Positions 47,951 to 61,053 are shown, counted from the stretch's first letter. The stretch: 64,000 nucleotides of DNA from Larix kaempferi (GCA_027924585.1 BSBM01001927.1:514160-578159); one strand, 5' to 3'. Program-made: numbers and translations. The notes: generated by a model not told the origin, from the letters alone.

Positions 47951-49556
47951 AAATAACTTTATTGTACTTGTTATAATATGTAACAAGATGGTGTTATATA
48001 TATATATATATATATTACTTTATATTGATGCATTTTCATACATAATAATATCAATTTTCAAGGATATATTTGGATTAATTAATTAATTTGCACTTGAAAA
48101 TAGGATTTTGCTTTTCTTTCTAGAGATTGCTTTCCAAAATCCTAAAGATGTCTCTTATCTAGGTTAAGATAATCACACACAATAATAATAATAATCTTAA
48201 TCATGTTTCATATAGGCTACTATTAGCAATTAACTCATAATAATAATTCATTTCTACTAGAGAGCATAAGCTCATCTTGACGTATAATAGTAAAAGTTAA
48301 CTCCCTCTTTAGATCATAGGATCTTGTTAATATTTTGCCATGATAAGTTCATAATAGCTACTAGATAATCCAAAACCACTACTCTGATGTTTTAGGATAG
48401 GCTTACATTATTGGTTATTCACTTAAGCTAATAAACGAGTAAGGTTAACTCACTTCCGCTTGAGTGCAAATGCTCATAAGCTAATGATCACAATTAACTT
48501 ATCTTCAGGATTTATAGGTACCAAGATGACACCCAATCATCATCAACCAAATTCCCAAGGATTCTCTAACCTTTGACCTTTCCCCCTAGTGGATACCATC
48601 GCCCCTCTTTACAGTTTCCTTGCACATTTGGTCCCCTAGATTATTTTATTAATTCTTAATTTGCATTCGATGTCAACGTGATTTAGCTAGCGCATGGTTT
48701 CTACTATACAATCACAATGCTATCTAGTGCTAAAACATTTACTGGCATGGCATTGGCCTTGAGATCCTTGCCATGAACTAGTTCACAATCACATTTACAT
48801 CCTTGTATTTCAATTACAACAATTAGGGGTCAAGAGAGACAAATATTACAAGCATTCTTATTCCAAAAGGTTTCAAGAGAATGGTAAGGCTATTATGTTA
48901 ATGTTTGTGAATAGAAATCTAGATGATAAATGTGATATATTCCTTTTTATGTTTCATTTAGAAGCATTTCAATTTTGGGTATGGATATGCGGATGCCGAT
49001 GTTCTTTCGGGATTGGAGCCGCTTCGATGGTTACATTAGTTATTTGTTTTCACGTGATCTTTATTGTATCGGAGTAGCTTAGGATATATGTAGTTTCTTT
49101 TACTTAGCTAGTTTTTGTTTACAATAATATAGTTTTTTTCTCTGAACAAATCAATATGGTGGAAAATTGTTCCATGTAATTGAAACTTTTACTTTAGTTC
49201 TGCTTTTAATTTTGCAGGAAGACGAAGAGAATACAAGACATGTACTTAATGCCATAAATAAAACTCTTTCCATGAATAAAATTTATGTCATGTATGGAGA
49301 AGTTTTGTCAAGGAAGTGTCTTTCATCATTTTTATTTACTAGTCCCTTGAATACTTTTCTTTGAATTCAACAGCTTGTCATTTATTCATCATTGGAAATG
49401 ACCATTTAATCAACATGAGATTTTACTATCCTTTTGGTTCTGGATCTAGGTACACTTGGTAATATCCATTCAGTGGATTAGGTATGTGTTTCTTGAAGCT
49501 GAGGAATACATTCGAAGGACACTGCTGCAATTATTGCTCTAATCTTGGGAAGATCT
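47951..49556 (+). repeat. Module A, copy 3, with a two-exon gene fragment
   Basis: Exon a is 48827-48883 (one change, Asp to Asn, in GSRETNITSILIPKGFKRM). Exon b is 49218-49364, encodes EDEENTRHVLNAINKTLSM through CLSSFLFTSPLNTFL and ends at TGA. The intron is 334 bp. Unlike copies 1 and 2, the 'tcataa' stop is read as 'tcatca', so exon b is longer. The (TA)n run is short (47996-48016). Confidence 0.85.
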
Positions 49557-49624
49557 TATTTCACTTTATATTCTGATCCAAAGTTACAATGCATATAACT
49601 ATAAAACATTTATCTCTAACTTTG
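49557..49624 (+). repeat. 68-bp remnant of module I
   Basis: The sequence 'tatttcactttatattctga' to 'tctaactttga' is the first 68 bases of module I and is followed directly by the middle of another A module. The rest of I and the first about 140 bases of the next A are missing, which is consistent with a deletion between two near-identical units. Confidence 0.85.
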
Positions 49625-51092
49625 AATAGGATTTGGCTTCTCTTCCTAGATATTGTCTTCCAAAATCCTAAAGATGTCTCTTACCTAGGTTAAGATAATC
49701 ACACACAATAATAATAATAATAATAATGTTCTTAATCATGCTTCGCATAGGCTACCATTGGAAATTAACTCATAATAATAATTCACTTCTACTAGAGAGC
49801 ATAAGCTCATCTTGACGTGTAATAGTAAAAGTTAACTCCCTCTTTAGATCATAGTATCTTGTCGATATTTTGCCATGATAAGTTCATAATGGCTACTAGA
49901 TAATTCAAAAACACTACTCTGATGTTTTAGGATAGGCTTACGTTATTGGCTATTCACTTAAGCTAATAAATGAGTAAGATTAACTCACTTTCACTTGTGT
50001 GCCAATGTTCATAAATTAATGATCACAATTAACTTATCCTCAGTACTTATAGGTACCAATATGACACCCAATCATCATCAACCAAATTCCCAAGGATTCT
50101 CTAACCTCTGACCTTTCCCCCCTAGTGGATACCATCGCCCCTCTTTACAATTTCCTTGCACATTTAGTCCCATAGGTTATTTTATTAATTCTTAATTTGC
50201 ATTCGATGTCAACATGATTTAGCTAGCGCATGGTTTCTACTATACAATCACAATGCTATCTAGTGCTAAAACATTCACTGGCGTGGCGTTGGCCTTGAGA
50301 TCCTCACCATGAACTAGTTCACAATCACATTTACATCCTTGTATTTCAATTATAACAATTTTAGGGGTCAAGAGAGACAGATATTACAAGCATTCTTATT
50401 CCAAAAGGTTTCAAGAGAATGGTAAGGCTATTATGTTAATGCTTGTGAATAGAAATCTAGATGATAAATGTGATATACTCCTTTTTATGTTTCATTTAGA
50501 AGCATCAATTTTGGGTATGAATATGTGATGCTGGTGTTCTTTCAGTATTGGAGCCGCTCCGATGGTTACATCGGGTTATTTGATTTGATGTGATCTTTAT
50601 TGTACCAGAGTAGCTTAGGATAGATGCAGTTTCTTTTACTTAGATAGTTTTTGTTTACAATAATATAGTTTTGTTCTTTGAACAAATCAATATGGTGGAG
50701 AATTGTTCCATGTAACTAAAACTTTTACTTTAGTTTTGTTTTTAATTTTGCAGGAACAGGAAGAGAATACAAGACATGTACTTAATGCCATAAATAAAAC
50801 TCTTTCCATGAATACAATTTCTGTCATGTATAGAGAAGTTTTTTCAAGGAAGTGTCTTTCATAATTTTCATTTTCTATTCCCTTGAATACTTTTATTTGA
50901 ATTCAACAACTTTTCATTTATTCATCATTGGAAATGATCATTCAATCAACATGAGATTTTACTATCCTTTTGATTTTGGCTCTAGGTACACTTCTTAATA
51001 TCCATCCAGTGGAGTAGGCATTTGTTTATTGAAGCTAAGGAATAAATTTGGAGGACACCACTACAATCATTGTTCTAATATTTGGAAGATCT
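49625..51092 (+). repeat. Module A, copy 4 (left-truncated), with a two-exon gene fragment
   Basis: This copy starts at 'aataggatttggc', lacking the (TA)n part. Exon a is 50365-50421. Exon b starts at 50754 after TTTTGCAG (intron 332 bp), encodes EQEENTRHVLNAINKTLSM and ends at the 'tcataa' stop. Module II follows, as in copies 2 and 6. Confidence 0.85.
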
Positions 51093-51228
51093 ATTTGCGC
51101 ATATATTTCTTGAGTTCATGTTCTTTTTCATCTTGTGCATATACTGCTTCAAAATGCCTTCCATATACTTCTTCATACTTCTGCAGGAATGTTATATCCA
51201 CTTTGACTTCAGTTGATATTAATGACTC
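51091..51228 (-). pseudogene. Minus-strand 3'-terminal exon, module II copy 2
   Basis: Text ESLISTEVKVDITFLQKYEE, VYGRHFEAVYAQDEKEHELK, KYMRK, then TAG at 51093-51091. It is open throughout, so this is the best preserved of the three copies. A helical, charged C-terminus is likely. Confidence 0.5.
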
Positions 51229-51341
51229 AGACTAAATCAATTGACATCCTCTTTGACATAAATTGACAATCAACCACTTGACATCAATGACAACCAAAGC
51301 TCAACATGTAATCCACCCAATTCTATATGCTATTCTTGGAT

Positions 51342-51692
51342 TTATGAACCGATTTTAGAATTTTGAACAACAAGATCACTAAGCCCTTTTCTTATTTCCT
51401 TTTCAGAAATTTTTGTAAGTCCATCAAATTCTTCATCCAATGAAGTCTTAGCATTAATTAACTTCAATTCATAATCTTCTTTAGTAAGGATTTTTTTTTC
51501 ATGAACACTTGAGGGTCCATCCACTACCTTTATTGCATCGATAGACTTGAAGAAAACTTGGCTTCTTATTTCTCTCAATATATTGTAGGTTGTAATCAAT
51601 TTTTCCAAGACATCAACATCCCATCTAGCTCTTACCTCTCTCAACCTTGAGTTTGAAGGAAGATTCTCCTTTTGTAACATGTGCTCATTCAT
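51342..51692 (-). pseudogene. Minus-strand coiled-coil-like exon, module II copy 2
   Basis: A 116-codon open frame: MNEHMLQKENLPSNSRLREV, RARWDVDVLEKLITTYNILR, EIRSQVFFKSIDAIKVVDGP, LTKEDYELKLINAKTSLDEE and ISEKEIRKGLSDLVVQNSKI. It also reads open upstream of the Met (KLCLKFDQRLSD). The high charge and Leu/Ile spacing suggest a coiled coil. Between copies the differences are mostly conservative (Lys/Gln, Val/Leu, Asp/Glu), as expected of a once-coding exon. The family is not recognised. The order on the minus strand is 597-nt exon, then the LHEECLDIL exon, this exon, then the terminal exon. Confidence 0.55.
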
Positions 51693-51882
51693 ATCAGATA
51701 ATCTTTGATCAAATTTTAAACATAACTTTTATAAAAATCTCAATACCGGGGTCATTGATTTAAAGAATTAGTTAGATAAATTCTTTTTTTGGTGAAAGTC
51801 GAAGAATTGCTCACTAGTTCTCATAGGTCCATTAAAAATTAATTTGGTCTTCAATATTAGTTGTCATTATCTCCCTAACACC

Positions 51883-52089
51883 TTACAACTGCCCTTGTTC
51901 TTTCCTTGCCTTCACAATCTTTCCCGAACTATATTCTGAATATTCATCCAGTGGCCTGGTAGCATGTGATTGCATAAATAATGGTTTGGGATTCAATGGA
52001 GATTCCAGTTCAAATATTCTCTTTTTCAATAAGGAATTTTTTTTAGTGTTAATGGATAGAATGTCTAAGCATTCCTCATGTAGCATCAA
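51883..52089 (-). pseudogene. Minus-strand exon-like fragment, module II copy 2
   Basis: The frame reads MMLHEECLDILSINTKKN, SLLKKRIFELESPLNPKPLF, MQSHATRPLDEYSEYSSGKI and VKARKEQGQL, then a stop. It corresponds to 38825-39000 and to about 63480-63660. It lies upstream of the coiled-coil exon on the same strand. Confidence 0.5.
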
Positions 52090-54299
52090 GTAGTTTCAAA
52101 GCTCCTTATATTCCCAACTCCTTGACTTCCAGTATAGTACTATTATTCTAAAAAAGTTTCTATCCTTCCACTCCAACTCTTCCAATTTGTGGTTTCTTGT
52201 ACTGTAGTGGGAAAAGTTGATTTATATAAGGTCCCTTTTTAAAGGGACACATCAATTTTTTTAAGTACTTGTTCAACTGAATTTGTTAACTTGCAAAGGA
52301 AACAAGCATATTCTGATCAATTTTAAATAGAAATAGATTTGGGAAAAAAACCAACCTTTGCACAGGTAGGGATCCCCCCTATATCTCTTATATGTAGACG
52401 GAGGACCTATTGTCATGCATCTCCAACTTTGGAAGAAAAAAGCATTGGCATTTCCTTCTACGAAATCTTGCTTCAATAGAATATTTGATAGCATTAGGTC
52501 ACTATCTATTTTTCGATCTTTGGATGGAGGAAGGGAGGGAACGAAGTACCCAAACCATTTTTATTATGGCCTTGAAGGGAGAAAAGATTGAAGTTTGACG
52601 GGAAATGCTGGCCTACTTAATTAATAAATAAGGTTAAACCCTAAGCTCAGTCTCTAAGGGGCATATGCGATTCTATGGCTAACAGTAAAATTGGGACAAG
52701 AAAAATCCAAGCAATTCATACGTTTATTCTAAATTCCATGAGGTAGGGAGATCACGAGACATATCTTTGTTTCATAATTTTACCATAGGCTTTGTATTTT
52801 ATTCTATTCAAAACCAGAACATCAGTACTTACAGATTAACCATTAGAATTGGGTTAGATTTACCTCCATTTAATCATTACGACCACGAATTTCAAAATTC
52901 AATGTAATTTAGATTCAAATAAGCTGAAGGTCACCCCACCATCAAGGCAAAAACTATTTTTGCAATTGGGAAATCTGAGATCTATCCTTTTCTTATGAAA
53001 GTTATCACCAACAGGAATTTGTCCTGCAATCACATGGATTATTCTAAATCACGATTTAAACTCATGAAAACTATAGCTATAATCAAATTTCCAAACAATG
53101 GAATCCAATGTCTAAATGCTAGCAAGCAGCAATATTTTGGAAAATGAGAGAAAAAGTCGAAATGACCCGATTCTGCGACATATAATTCTAAGAATCCCCT
53201 ACCTCTCCTATTTAAAATCCATTCTACAATGGTTTTAAATTATACATATGGACAGAGGATAGATCGAAATGCATGGATGCAGCTTAGATCCTCTATTGTT
53301 TGTGAAGAAAACCATAAACCCTTAATTTAATCCAACAACATGATTTGCCTCCTGAATAGGATCGAATCCAAACACAAATGCAAATTTTACCTAAAAATCC
53401 TCTATGCTTCTTATCTAATTGCTAAATTTAGAAATACTTGACCATTCATTTGTCTTACCAGATCACAATTTGCAGCAGCAGGGCTTCTTTTCCTGTGAAG
53501 AAGATGAGTAGGGGATTTTTTGGAAAATTCATTTTGCCCCATTTGCACAACCTTTCCCGTTTTTTTTCCAATGTCAAAAAAACTAGTATTTTCTCAAACA
53601 CTAATAATATTAAATATCACATTAAAGATTTAAAAAATCAAAAGATTAAAAAGACTAATCTAAATGCCAAGATATAATATTAAAAGATAGAAAAATTAAA
53701 AAATTAAAAGTTTAGAACATTAAAGTAATATTAAACAATTAATAATTAAAAGATTATAAGTTAAAAGATATAATAAACCAAGATATGATATTAAAATATT
53801 AAAGGTTTAGAATATTAAAACACTAAAGCAATGTTAAAATATTAATAACTAAAAGATTTAAAGTTTAAAATTTTAACAGTTTTAAAACTTTAACTTATCT
53901 CATCAAAAATTTAAAAAGTTAAAATTGGTTTCAAAACATTAAATTCAATTTTGGGTAACTCATGAAATCAACATAAATATAATTAAGCTTAAATTAATAA
54001 TGAAATTATACAGTAGCTCATAGTGGGTGATTATCGTAGGGATATTACAGTAGCCTGTGACATCGGGCACATGGCATAATGCATATAATATAGGTGTTAC
54101 AACCTATTATTGTGTGATGAAAGAGTCAATTATTCATTTTTCTAGTCGCTAGTATTCATTCATCTTCTTAATTAGCGATAATCTACTTCAAACATGTTCA
54201 TGGGTCGTTGTGTTATATCATCTCTAGAGGGCATATTAATGAACTTTGGACTAATTCATATTAATTTAGCTATATAAGTTGTTATATAGTCATAATTTT

Positions 54300-54529
54300 A
54301 ATCTAAATTAGTCATTTTTAGTTGTGCCACTTATTATTAAGTCATATCATTTATCCCACGACTAAATTAGTCATTTTTAGTTGTGATCACTTAAAATTGC
54401 TCAATTTTGGTCATATTTTACTTAAAAACACTATGGTGACCAATGTTTTTGGTTGTTTAGTTATTTATTTCGCATGGTGACCAAATTGTTTGGTCACTTG
54501 GTCATTTATCGCACATTTTTCTACTAGTG
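54300..54529 (-). mobile_element. CACTA-type transposon terminus, copy 2
   Basis: The same terminus as at 41409: the minus strand from 54529 reads CACTAGTAGAAAAATGTGCG, with the same sub-terminal 'atggtgacca' repeats. It meets the interrupted exon at the same codon as copy 1, so the insertion predates the segmental duplication. Confidence 0.6.
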
Positions 54530-55126
54530 CTTAACTCTTCTCTTTGCTCGCTCAACACTAGCTTCAACACTATTAACCTCCTCAATGGACGATATTACTA
54601 CCTTCTGCAACGTAAAAGCATCACCTCGACTTTTCCCCTTGGGCGCGAGGGGTTTACTCCTCCATTCCAATCCAGTTTAGAGGTAGAACCCAAATTGAAC
54701 CAACCAAGTTTTGATCTATAGAGGAACTTCTTTCAATAGTCTTCCTCTTGCTCCTTTCTTGGGTTCATCTTCATCTTTCAATGCAGATTGATTATTTTCA
54801 GTTGTAAATTCCAAAATATAGCCAAATAGAGTATTTTCTACCCAGAAATCAATAGCTCTGGTCAGAGGCGAGTTTAGTTGATTTAACTTGAACATATCTT
54901 TGGGAGTCCACTCAACAATCTTTCTCAGTTTGTTGCGATACTCAGATGCTTCCACAAGTCATCGCAACCACCACACTAGGTTTACTAGAAGCTCAACCCA
55001 CAAAACTTCGTATTGTTGTAGAGGTGGACCTCCGTAGAAACGATATTTGTTGAACTTGGCTACTTCTCACCCTCGTAGTTCAATGTCCTGGGTTGAAAAA
55101 TCATCAACCTTCTTCTCCCAACAAAC
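54530..55126 (-). pseudogene. Interrupted 597-nt exon of an unrecognised gene, copy 2
   Basis: Starts after acceptor CACATCTAG at 55127 and is exactly as long as copy 1. Text: KFNKYRFYGGPPLQQYEVLW, EASEYRNKLRKIVEWTPKDM, LNSPLTRAIDFWVENTLFGY, PLAPKGKSRGDAFTLQKVVI and SSIEEVNSVEASVERAKRRV. Stops occur after ELRG (TGA for Trp in copy 1), after WLR (TGA for the CGA of copy 1) and after FYL. The first two are G-to-A or C-to-T transitions typical of methylated plant DNA. The 79-codon frame 54955-54716 is the longest open part. Confidence 0.6.
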
Positions 55127-55263
55127 CTAGATGTGGCTTGTTATCACCGAAGTATCCATACATATAACATGGTCCTATTAAGAACAAGGTCCCGACAATA
55201 GAACCCTTTGTTGGTGCAAAATTGAGACTAGGGTTCTTGTGCATGGGTCAACAAAATGGTGCC

Positions 55264-55762
55264 ATTAATGTTAACAAAACAATTATAGAATGTTTGAAGT
55301 CAACTCTCCAAAGGGAGAGACCGTGTACTTCTTTCAATGAAAACAATATTATTAAAACTCTGAAGGTCAGCTTTCCAAAACATTTATATAAAACTAGAGT
55401 AGAATGGATGGAGCCGATCTTCCCTTTGGAGGCTGCTCCTGCTTTTCTTTGCAATTTGTAACAACATACCATATAAAAAAAAATTATTCTCCACAAACAA
55501 CACACAAAAAGAGGTAAGATTTCTATAGAGACCGCCCCTCACTTTCATTGATAACCAACAATCCCTCATGGAAGTTGGCTCCCGCTTTTCTCCATGAGCA
55601 CCCCCTTCCAAAAGGTGTTAGGGTTCAATCTCCTTTTCTTTATGCCATAACCAATTAAACAATTTACTAAAAAGGAAAACCCTAAGTGAATGAATGAATG
55701 CTTATGTTTTGTAATATTTGAATACTTATTGTTTTAAATAAAATAATATTCATTCAATATAT
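55264..55762 (+). repeat. Module P, copy 3 (truncated and internally deleted)
   Basis: Begins within P at 'attaatgttaacaaaacaa' directly after module II copy 2. It lacks the middle part between 'ggtcagctttcca' and 'aaaactagagtagaatgg' seen in copy 2. It ends at the usual 'aaataac' junction. Confidence 0.85.
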
Positions 55763-55804
55763 AAATAACTTTATTGTATGTGTTATAATCTGTAACAAGA
55801 TGGT

Positions 55805-55837
<33 letters not shown>

Positions 55838-57382
55838 ATTTATTATTTTATATTGATGCATTTTCACACATAATAATATCAATTTGCAAAGATATATTTC
55901 GATTAATTAATTAATTTGGACTTGAAAATAGGAGTTGACTTCTCTTCCTAGATATTGCCTTCCAAAATCCTAAAGATGTCTCTTACCTAGGTTAAGATAA
56001 TCACATGCAATAATGATGATGATGATGATGCTTCACATAGGCTACCATTGGAAATTAACGCATAATAATAATCCACTTCTACTAGAGAGCATAAGCTCAT
56101 CTTGATGTGTAATAGTAAAAGTTAACTCCCTTTTTAGATCATAGGATCTTATTGATATTTTGCGATGATAAGTTCATAATGGTTACTAGATAGTTCAAAA
56201 CCACTACTCTAATGTTTTAGTGTAGGCTTACATTATTGGCTATTCACCTAAGCTAATAAACAAGTAAGGTTAAATCACTTCCTCTTAAGTGCAAATGTTC
56301 ATAAGCTAATGATCACAATTAACTTATCTTCAGGACTTATAGGTACCAAGATGACACCAATTATCATCAACCAAATTCCCAAGGATTCTCTAACCTTTAA
56401 CCCTTTTCCCCCAAGTTGATACCATCGCCCATATTTACAGATTCCTTACACATTTAGTCCCATATGTTATTCTATTAATTCTTAATTTGCATTCGATGTC
56501 ACCATGCTTTAGATAGCGCATGGTTTCTACTATAAAACCATAATGTTATCTAGTGCTAAAACATTCACTAGAAAGGCCTTGGCCTTGATATCATTGACAA
56601 GAACTAGTTCACAATCACATTTACATCCTTGTATTTCAATTGCAACAGTTAGGGGTCAAGAGAGACATATATTACAAGCATTCTTATTCCAAAAGGTTTC
56701 AAGAGAATGGTAAGGCTATTATGTTAATGTTTGTGAATCGAAATCTAGATGATAAATGTGATATATTCCTTTTTATGTTTCATTTAGAAGCATTTCAATT
56801 TTAGGTATGGATATGCAGATGCTGTTGTTCTTTCAGGATTGGAGCCACTTCGATGGTTACATTGGTTATTTGTTTTCACGTGATCTTTATTGTACCAGAG
56901 TAGCTTAGGATATATGTAGTTTCTTTTACTTAGATAGTTTTTGTTTACAATAATATAGTTTTGTTCTCTGAACAAATCAATATGGTGGAGAATTGTTCCA
57001 TGTAATTGAAGCTTTTACTTTAGTTCTTCTTTTAATTTTGCAGGAAGAGGAAGAGAATACAAGACATGTACTTAATGCCATAAATAAAACTCTTTCCATG
57101 AATAAAATTTATGTCATGTATGGAGAAGTTTTGTCAAGGAAGTGTCTTTCATCATTTTTATTTACTAGTCCCTTGAATACTTTTCTTTGAATTCAACAGC
57201 TTGTCATTTATTTATCATTGGAAATGACCATTTAATCAACATGAGATTTTACTATCCTTTTGGTTATGGATCTAGGTACACTTGGTAATATCCATTCAGT
57301 GGATTAGGTATTTCTTTCTTGAAGCTAAGGAATACATTCGAAGGACACCATTGCAATTATTGCTCTAATCTTGGGAAGATCT
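55763..57382 (+). repeat. Module A, copy 5, with a two-exon gene fragment
   Basis: Exon a is 56653-56709 (Asp to Tyr, GSRETYITS...). Exon b is 57044-57190 (EEEENTRHVLNAINKTLSM, to TGA after LNTFL), with an intron of 334 bp. The simple repeats differ: (TG)n at 55806-55835 replaces (TA)n, and a GAT/ATG run (56012-56030) replaces (AAT)n. Confidence 0.85.
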
Positions 57383-60300
57383 TATTTCACTTTATATTCT
57401 GATCCAAAGTTACAATGCATATAATAAAACATTTATCTCTAACTTTGAAATGTTTCAAGACTTACCTTTTCCCTTGAAGCTTAAATTTTTTCCAACTTAA
57501 TGAGAAATCACTTCAGACTAAAATGCAATCCTATATGTGCTTACCCTGATCTAACTAAATCAAACCCCGTTAAATTTTATGTTAAAGAATTAAAAATAAG
57601 TGGATTTTGCATTAAGGGTCGTTGCATTTAGATTATAGGGAGGTTGATATGTTTTCTGAAATAGGATTATAAATTCTGTCAATTCATTGATGGTTAGAAC
57701 AATTTTTTGTTTTTACCCTCTCTAATAAATCTAATAATAAAACATCAAAAAGTTTGTAAAAGTTGGGGATGAGGGTAGCTTGATCTCCTTTAATAATATG
57801 TTCTTCATAACCTATAGGGAATTTGGAAAAGGATTGCATGTGGGTTGGATCATGCAATACTATGCATTGGTTTGAGCAGATGGTTTGGAATTCTTTTCCT
57901 GTGTTTTGACATTGGAGGTCTCTTTTCATTAAGCTAAATAAGTTTTTGTCTTTGAGAGATGAGTAGCTAATTTTATGAGGTTTACTTTATATTTTCATTG
58001 ATAAATTTTTGCTAAAAAAATTTGTCCTTTTGTTTCATGTTCACATACGTATTTCCTTACCAATTGGCATCTTATGAGTCTTTTGTATGTTAATAATCCA
58101 CGTTTATATGTGCTTCTTGGCTTGCTCCTAATCATTGGTCGTTGCTGCTAATCTTTGGTGATTATTTTCTTTTGAGAAATTAATTCTTGATGTGACCTTG
58201 AAATGTTCATTGATGAGCATGAAATTAACCTTGCTTGGCTCAATTACATTGCTTTCATTATCCAGAAGGACGTTATAGGGAGTTGTTGATATAGGGATAA
58301 CAGTGACATCTAGGGAGGAACCTAATCATTTGAGTCTCCGTAAATTATTGGGGGTGTTGCATTTGGAGGGATTAAAAAGTTTGATTTGAATCAGGTGTAA
58401 TATTTTTTCATGGAGGAACACTCACGAATTTCAAGGGATTAAAGCATAAAGCATTAATGTGTGTGACACTAGGTGCTTTCTAGGTATTCTATGGAAGCTT
58501 CATCTGCGTCACACACTAAAAAAACTTAGCCTTCTATTATTTTTGAAGGTGAGCCCATAGGTGAAACCTAATGTGCCATGCCTACAAATCAAACACTAAT
58601 ATAAACTCCATCCTGCACCTTTAAGAGGTTTCTAGATATGACCCCCCTTTATGTGAATAAAATCATAATGAAATGAATATATGTATGCATATACTCATAT
58701 ACTCTTCTACAATAGAAAAAATGAATCTGTTGCTGACATCCCATTCCTTTAAAAGCTTTTGAATATGCCCCCCAACCCATTGATTCATAAAAAAAGGGCA
58801 TATACAACCATATATTCTTCTTGAAGAAAAGATGGATTGGGACAAGATCATTCAAGTAAAAAAGGGTGCAAGAGGTAACTTTGTCAAGGCTATAGATGCC
58901 TGTTGGTAGTAGATCCATGCTTGTGGAAACACAGATACTTTGGGATACAAACATCCAGGTAAAATGGGTTTGAAAAGGTAAGTCTGTTAAGGATATGGAC
59001 GCTTGCTAGCAGTAGAGCAGTGCCTGTGGGGTTATATTTGAGGGACAGACATTGACATTAGTCATATTGCAGATTGTTGCTTGTAGTGTCGTACTCGAGT
59101 TGAGCACATGTAGGAGAAATATAGGAATAAATGAACCCTATAATTTGGATTCAAGAGAATGGTTATAAGGTGATCCTAGGGCTACTATTAATTGTTCTTA
59201 TATTTCTGAAATATGAACTCTTGATGTGGGACAAATGAAAAAGAAGAAGCTTTATTCTCTAAGAAATTTTCCTTTATACTCGAATGCATGTCAATTTTCG
59301 AAGTATATTTAAAAGATAGAGATAATTGGTTCTCCGAGACCTCGCCATTTTTTGTGCTTGCAATAAATCTCCCTTTACTTTTGAGAAAAAAATGAAGGGC
59401 CCCCCATTAATTTTTGAGAAAAATGAAAGGGCTCCCATTAATTTTCTAGAAAGTTCTACCTACTTCACTACCATTCCCTACATTGGGCATTTAATCTTGG
59501 TTAGAAGACTTACGTTTAAACATTTGGTTATACTCTGATGATGGTTGCATCTAAGTTGACTTATTTGATTGGGTTCTTTCGACTTGTATGTCGTCATTAA
59601 TGTTGGTTTGATTCTTCATGTGCCTTTTAAGCACATACCTATAGATTAATTCATGGTGCTCTTTATGCTCCAACAAGCAATGCTTGCTTGGATTATCTAA
59701 TATTTATAATATTTGATGATTGAATTCCAACTTATCCCATGAATAATGATTGGTTTTCAATGGCATTTGTTGTTATGTGCATACTCGTTATAATCATCAA
59801 TTTGCGTCAATCCCACTTATGAATTTTGCTTGTAATCATCGATACATTTGAATGTAAAAATGAGTTAGGGTTAACTCGAATCATGAGCATTGTGTCATGT
59901 CAATTTCATCTTCTTTTTTTCACCTGCTCAACATTATTTTCAAACTCTTGCAATCCTTCTAGAATGGTTTTGTTCATCTCGTTAAGTCGATTTTGAATTT
60001 CGACATTTTGGTTAAATTTTAGTTACAATTCCTAATTTGATTAAATTTACACTTTGGTGAATTAAAATAAATTATCTAAAAAGGTTAGCCTAATAAACTC
60101 AACTTATTCCGTAGAAGAAAATGTACAAATTTTTTGAGATGAGCTGCAGGATTTTATTTGGGAAAAAACATTGAAATATTATAAAGCTAGATTTCCATTT
60201 AAAAAATGTTTTACATAAAGTATCATTGCACCTTGAATTTATATTATTATAATGTTTGGAGATTTCTGAACTTCTTAAAAGTTGTCGGATTGGACTCCCA

Positions 60301-61010
60301 TACCCGTGAACATGAAAACCCAAATTTATGAGCAACCTGAACTTTTTGAGAAACTATCTTATTTATTGGACTGATATTTTTATTGATGTTGGTTTACGAT
60401 ACTTTGTTAAAACAATTGGGTGTTTTGATAGTTAATGTAAGGTGCCAGCTAGGGAACATAATAATTTAACTCAAGAATACATAAGAGATAGGCGTGAAAG
60501 CGCACTATATTTCTCAGTAACCAAATGTACATATATATACAATGAAAAATGTCCCTTGTGTTTCATATTCCCAAGTGGACTCTTGGACTCATGGGTGACT
60601 CTTAGTCTCCTTTAACATTAATATTACTTACATTGAGGATTAGACTCCAACAAATACCCCCTTAATCCCAAGGGTGTATATGAGTCCAATAAAAAGAAGA
60701 GAGCTGAATAAGTGGAAGTGGACAGCTACCACCAGCTAAAAATTTCCATCTCGGACATCATTTACTAAGAAGGTTAGCTAGAAGCTTGCACATGATTCTG
60801 ATAAATACAAGAGCTCTCTGAATTGTATGGTTTTTAGGCTGACCATCAACCGAAATAGGCTAGCATAAGGCTGAAATATTCTACTATGTGTGTCGTTCAA
60901 TGCTGACCACAAACTCTCAAACTTGGCAACGACACTCGCTCAGAGGTTCTCTGGAACTTGGCTCGAAGGATCAGAGGTTCTATCTAGAATGATGGATGTT
61001 GATAACTTCC
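57383..61010 (+). repeat. Module I, copy 2 (3628 bp)
   Basis: This copy is collinear with 32720-36352 over its full length with only small indels. It includes the frames at 57929-57684 and 58954-58649 (minus) that correspond to those of copy 1. No intact gene is present. Confidence 0.85.
57684..57960 (-). pseudogene. Minus-strand coding-like fragment in module I, copy 2
   Basis: Text SYSSLKDKNLFSLMKRDLQC, QNTGKEFQTICSNQCIVLHD, PTHMQSFSKFPIGYEEHIIK and NFYKLFDVLLLDLLERVKTK, ending CSNHQ and a stop. It is open where copy 1 has a stop. The family is not recognised. Its relation to the minus-strand exons of module II is unknown. Confidence 0.4.
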
Positions 61011-61053
61011 AAATAACTTTATTGTACTTGCTATAATATGTAACAAGATGGTG

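Larger units (their letters stand above)
51093..55266 (+). repeat. Module II, copy 2 (about 4174 bp)
   Basis: This copy is collinear with 37978-42145. It ends at 'ggtgccatt', where it joins a truncated module P through the shared bases ATT. It contains the same minus-strand exon pieces, AT-rich tract (about 53600-54010) and CACTA-type terminus. Confidence 0.88.
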
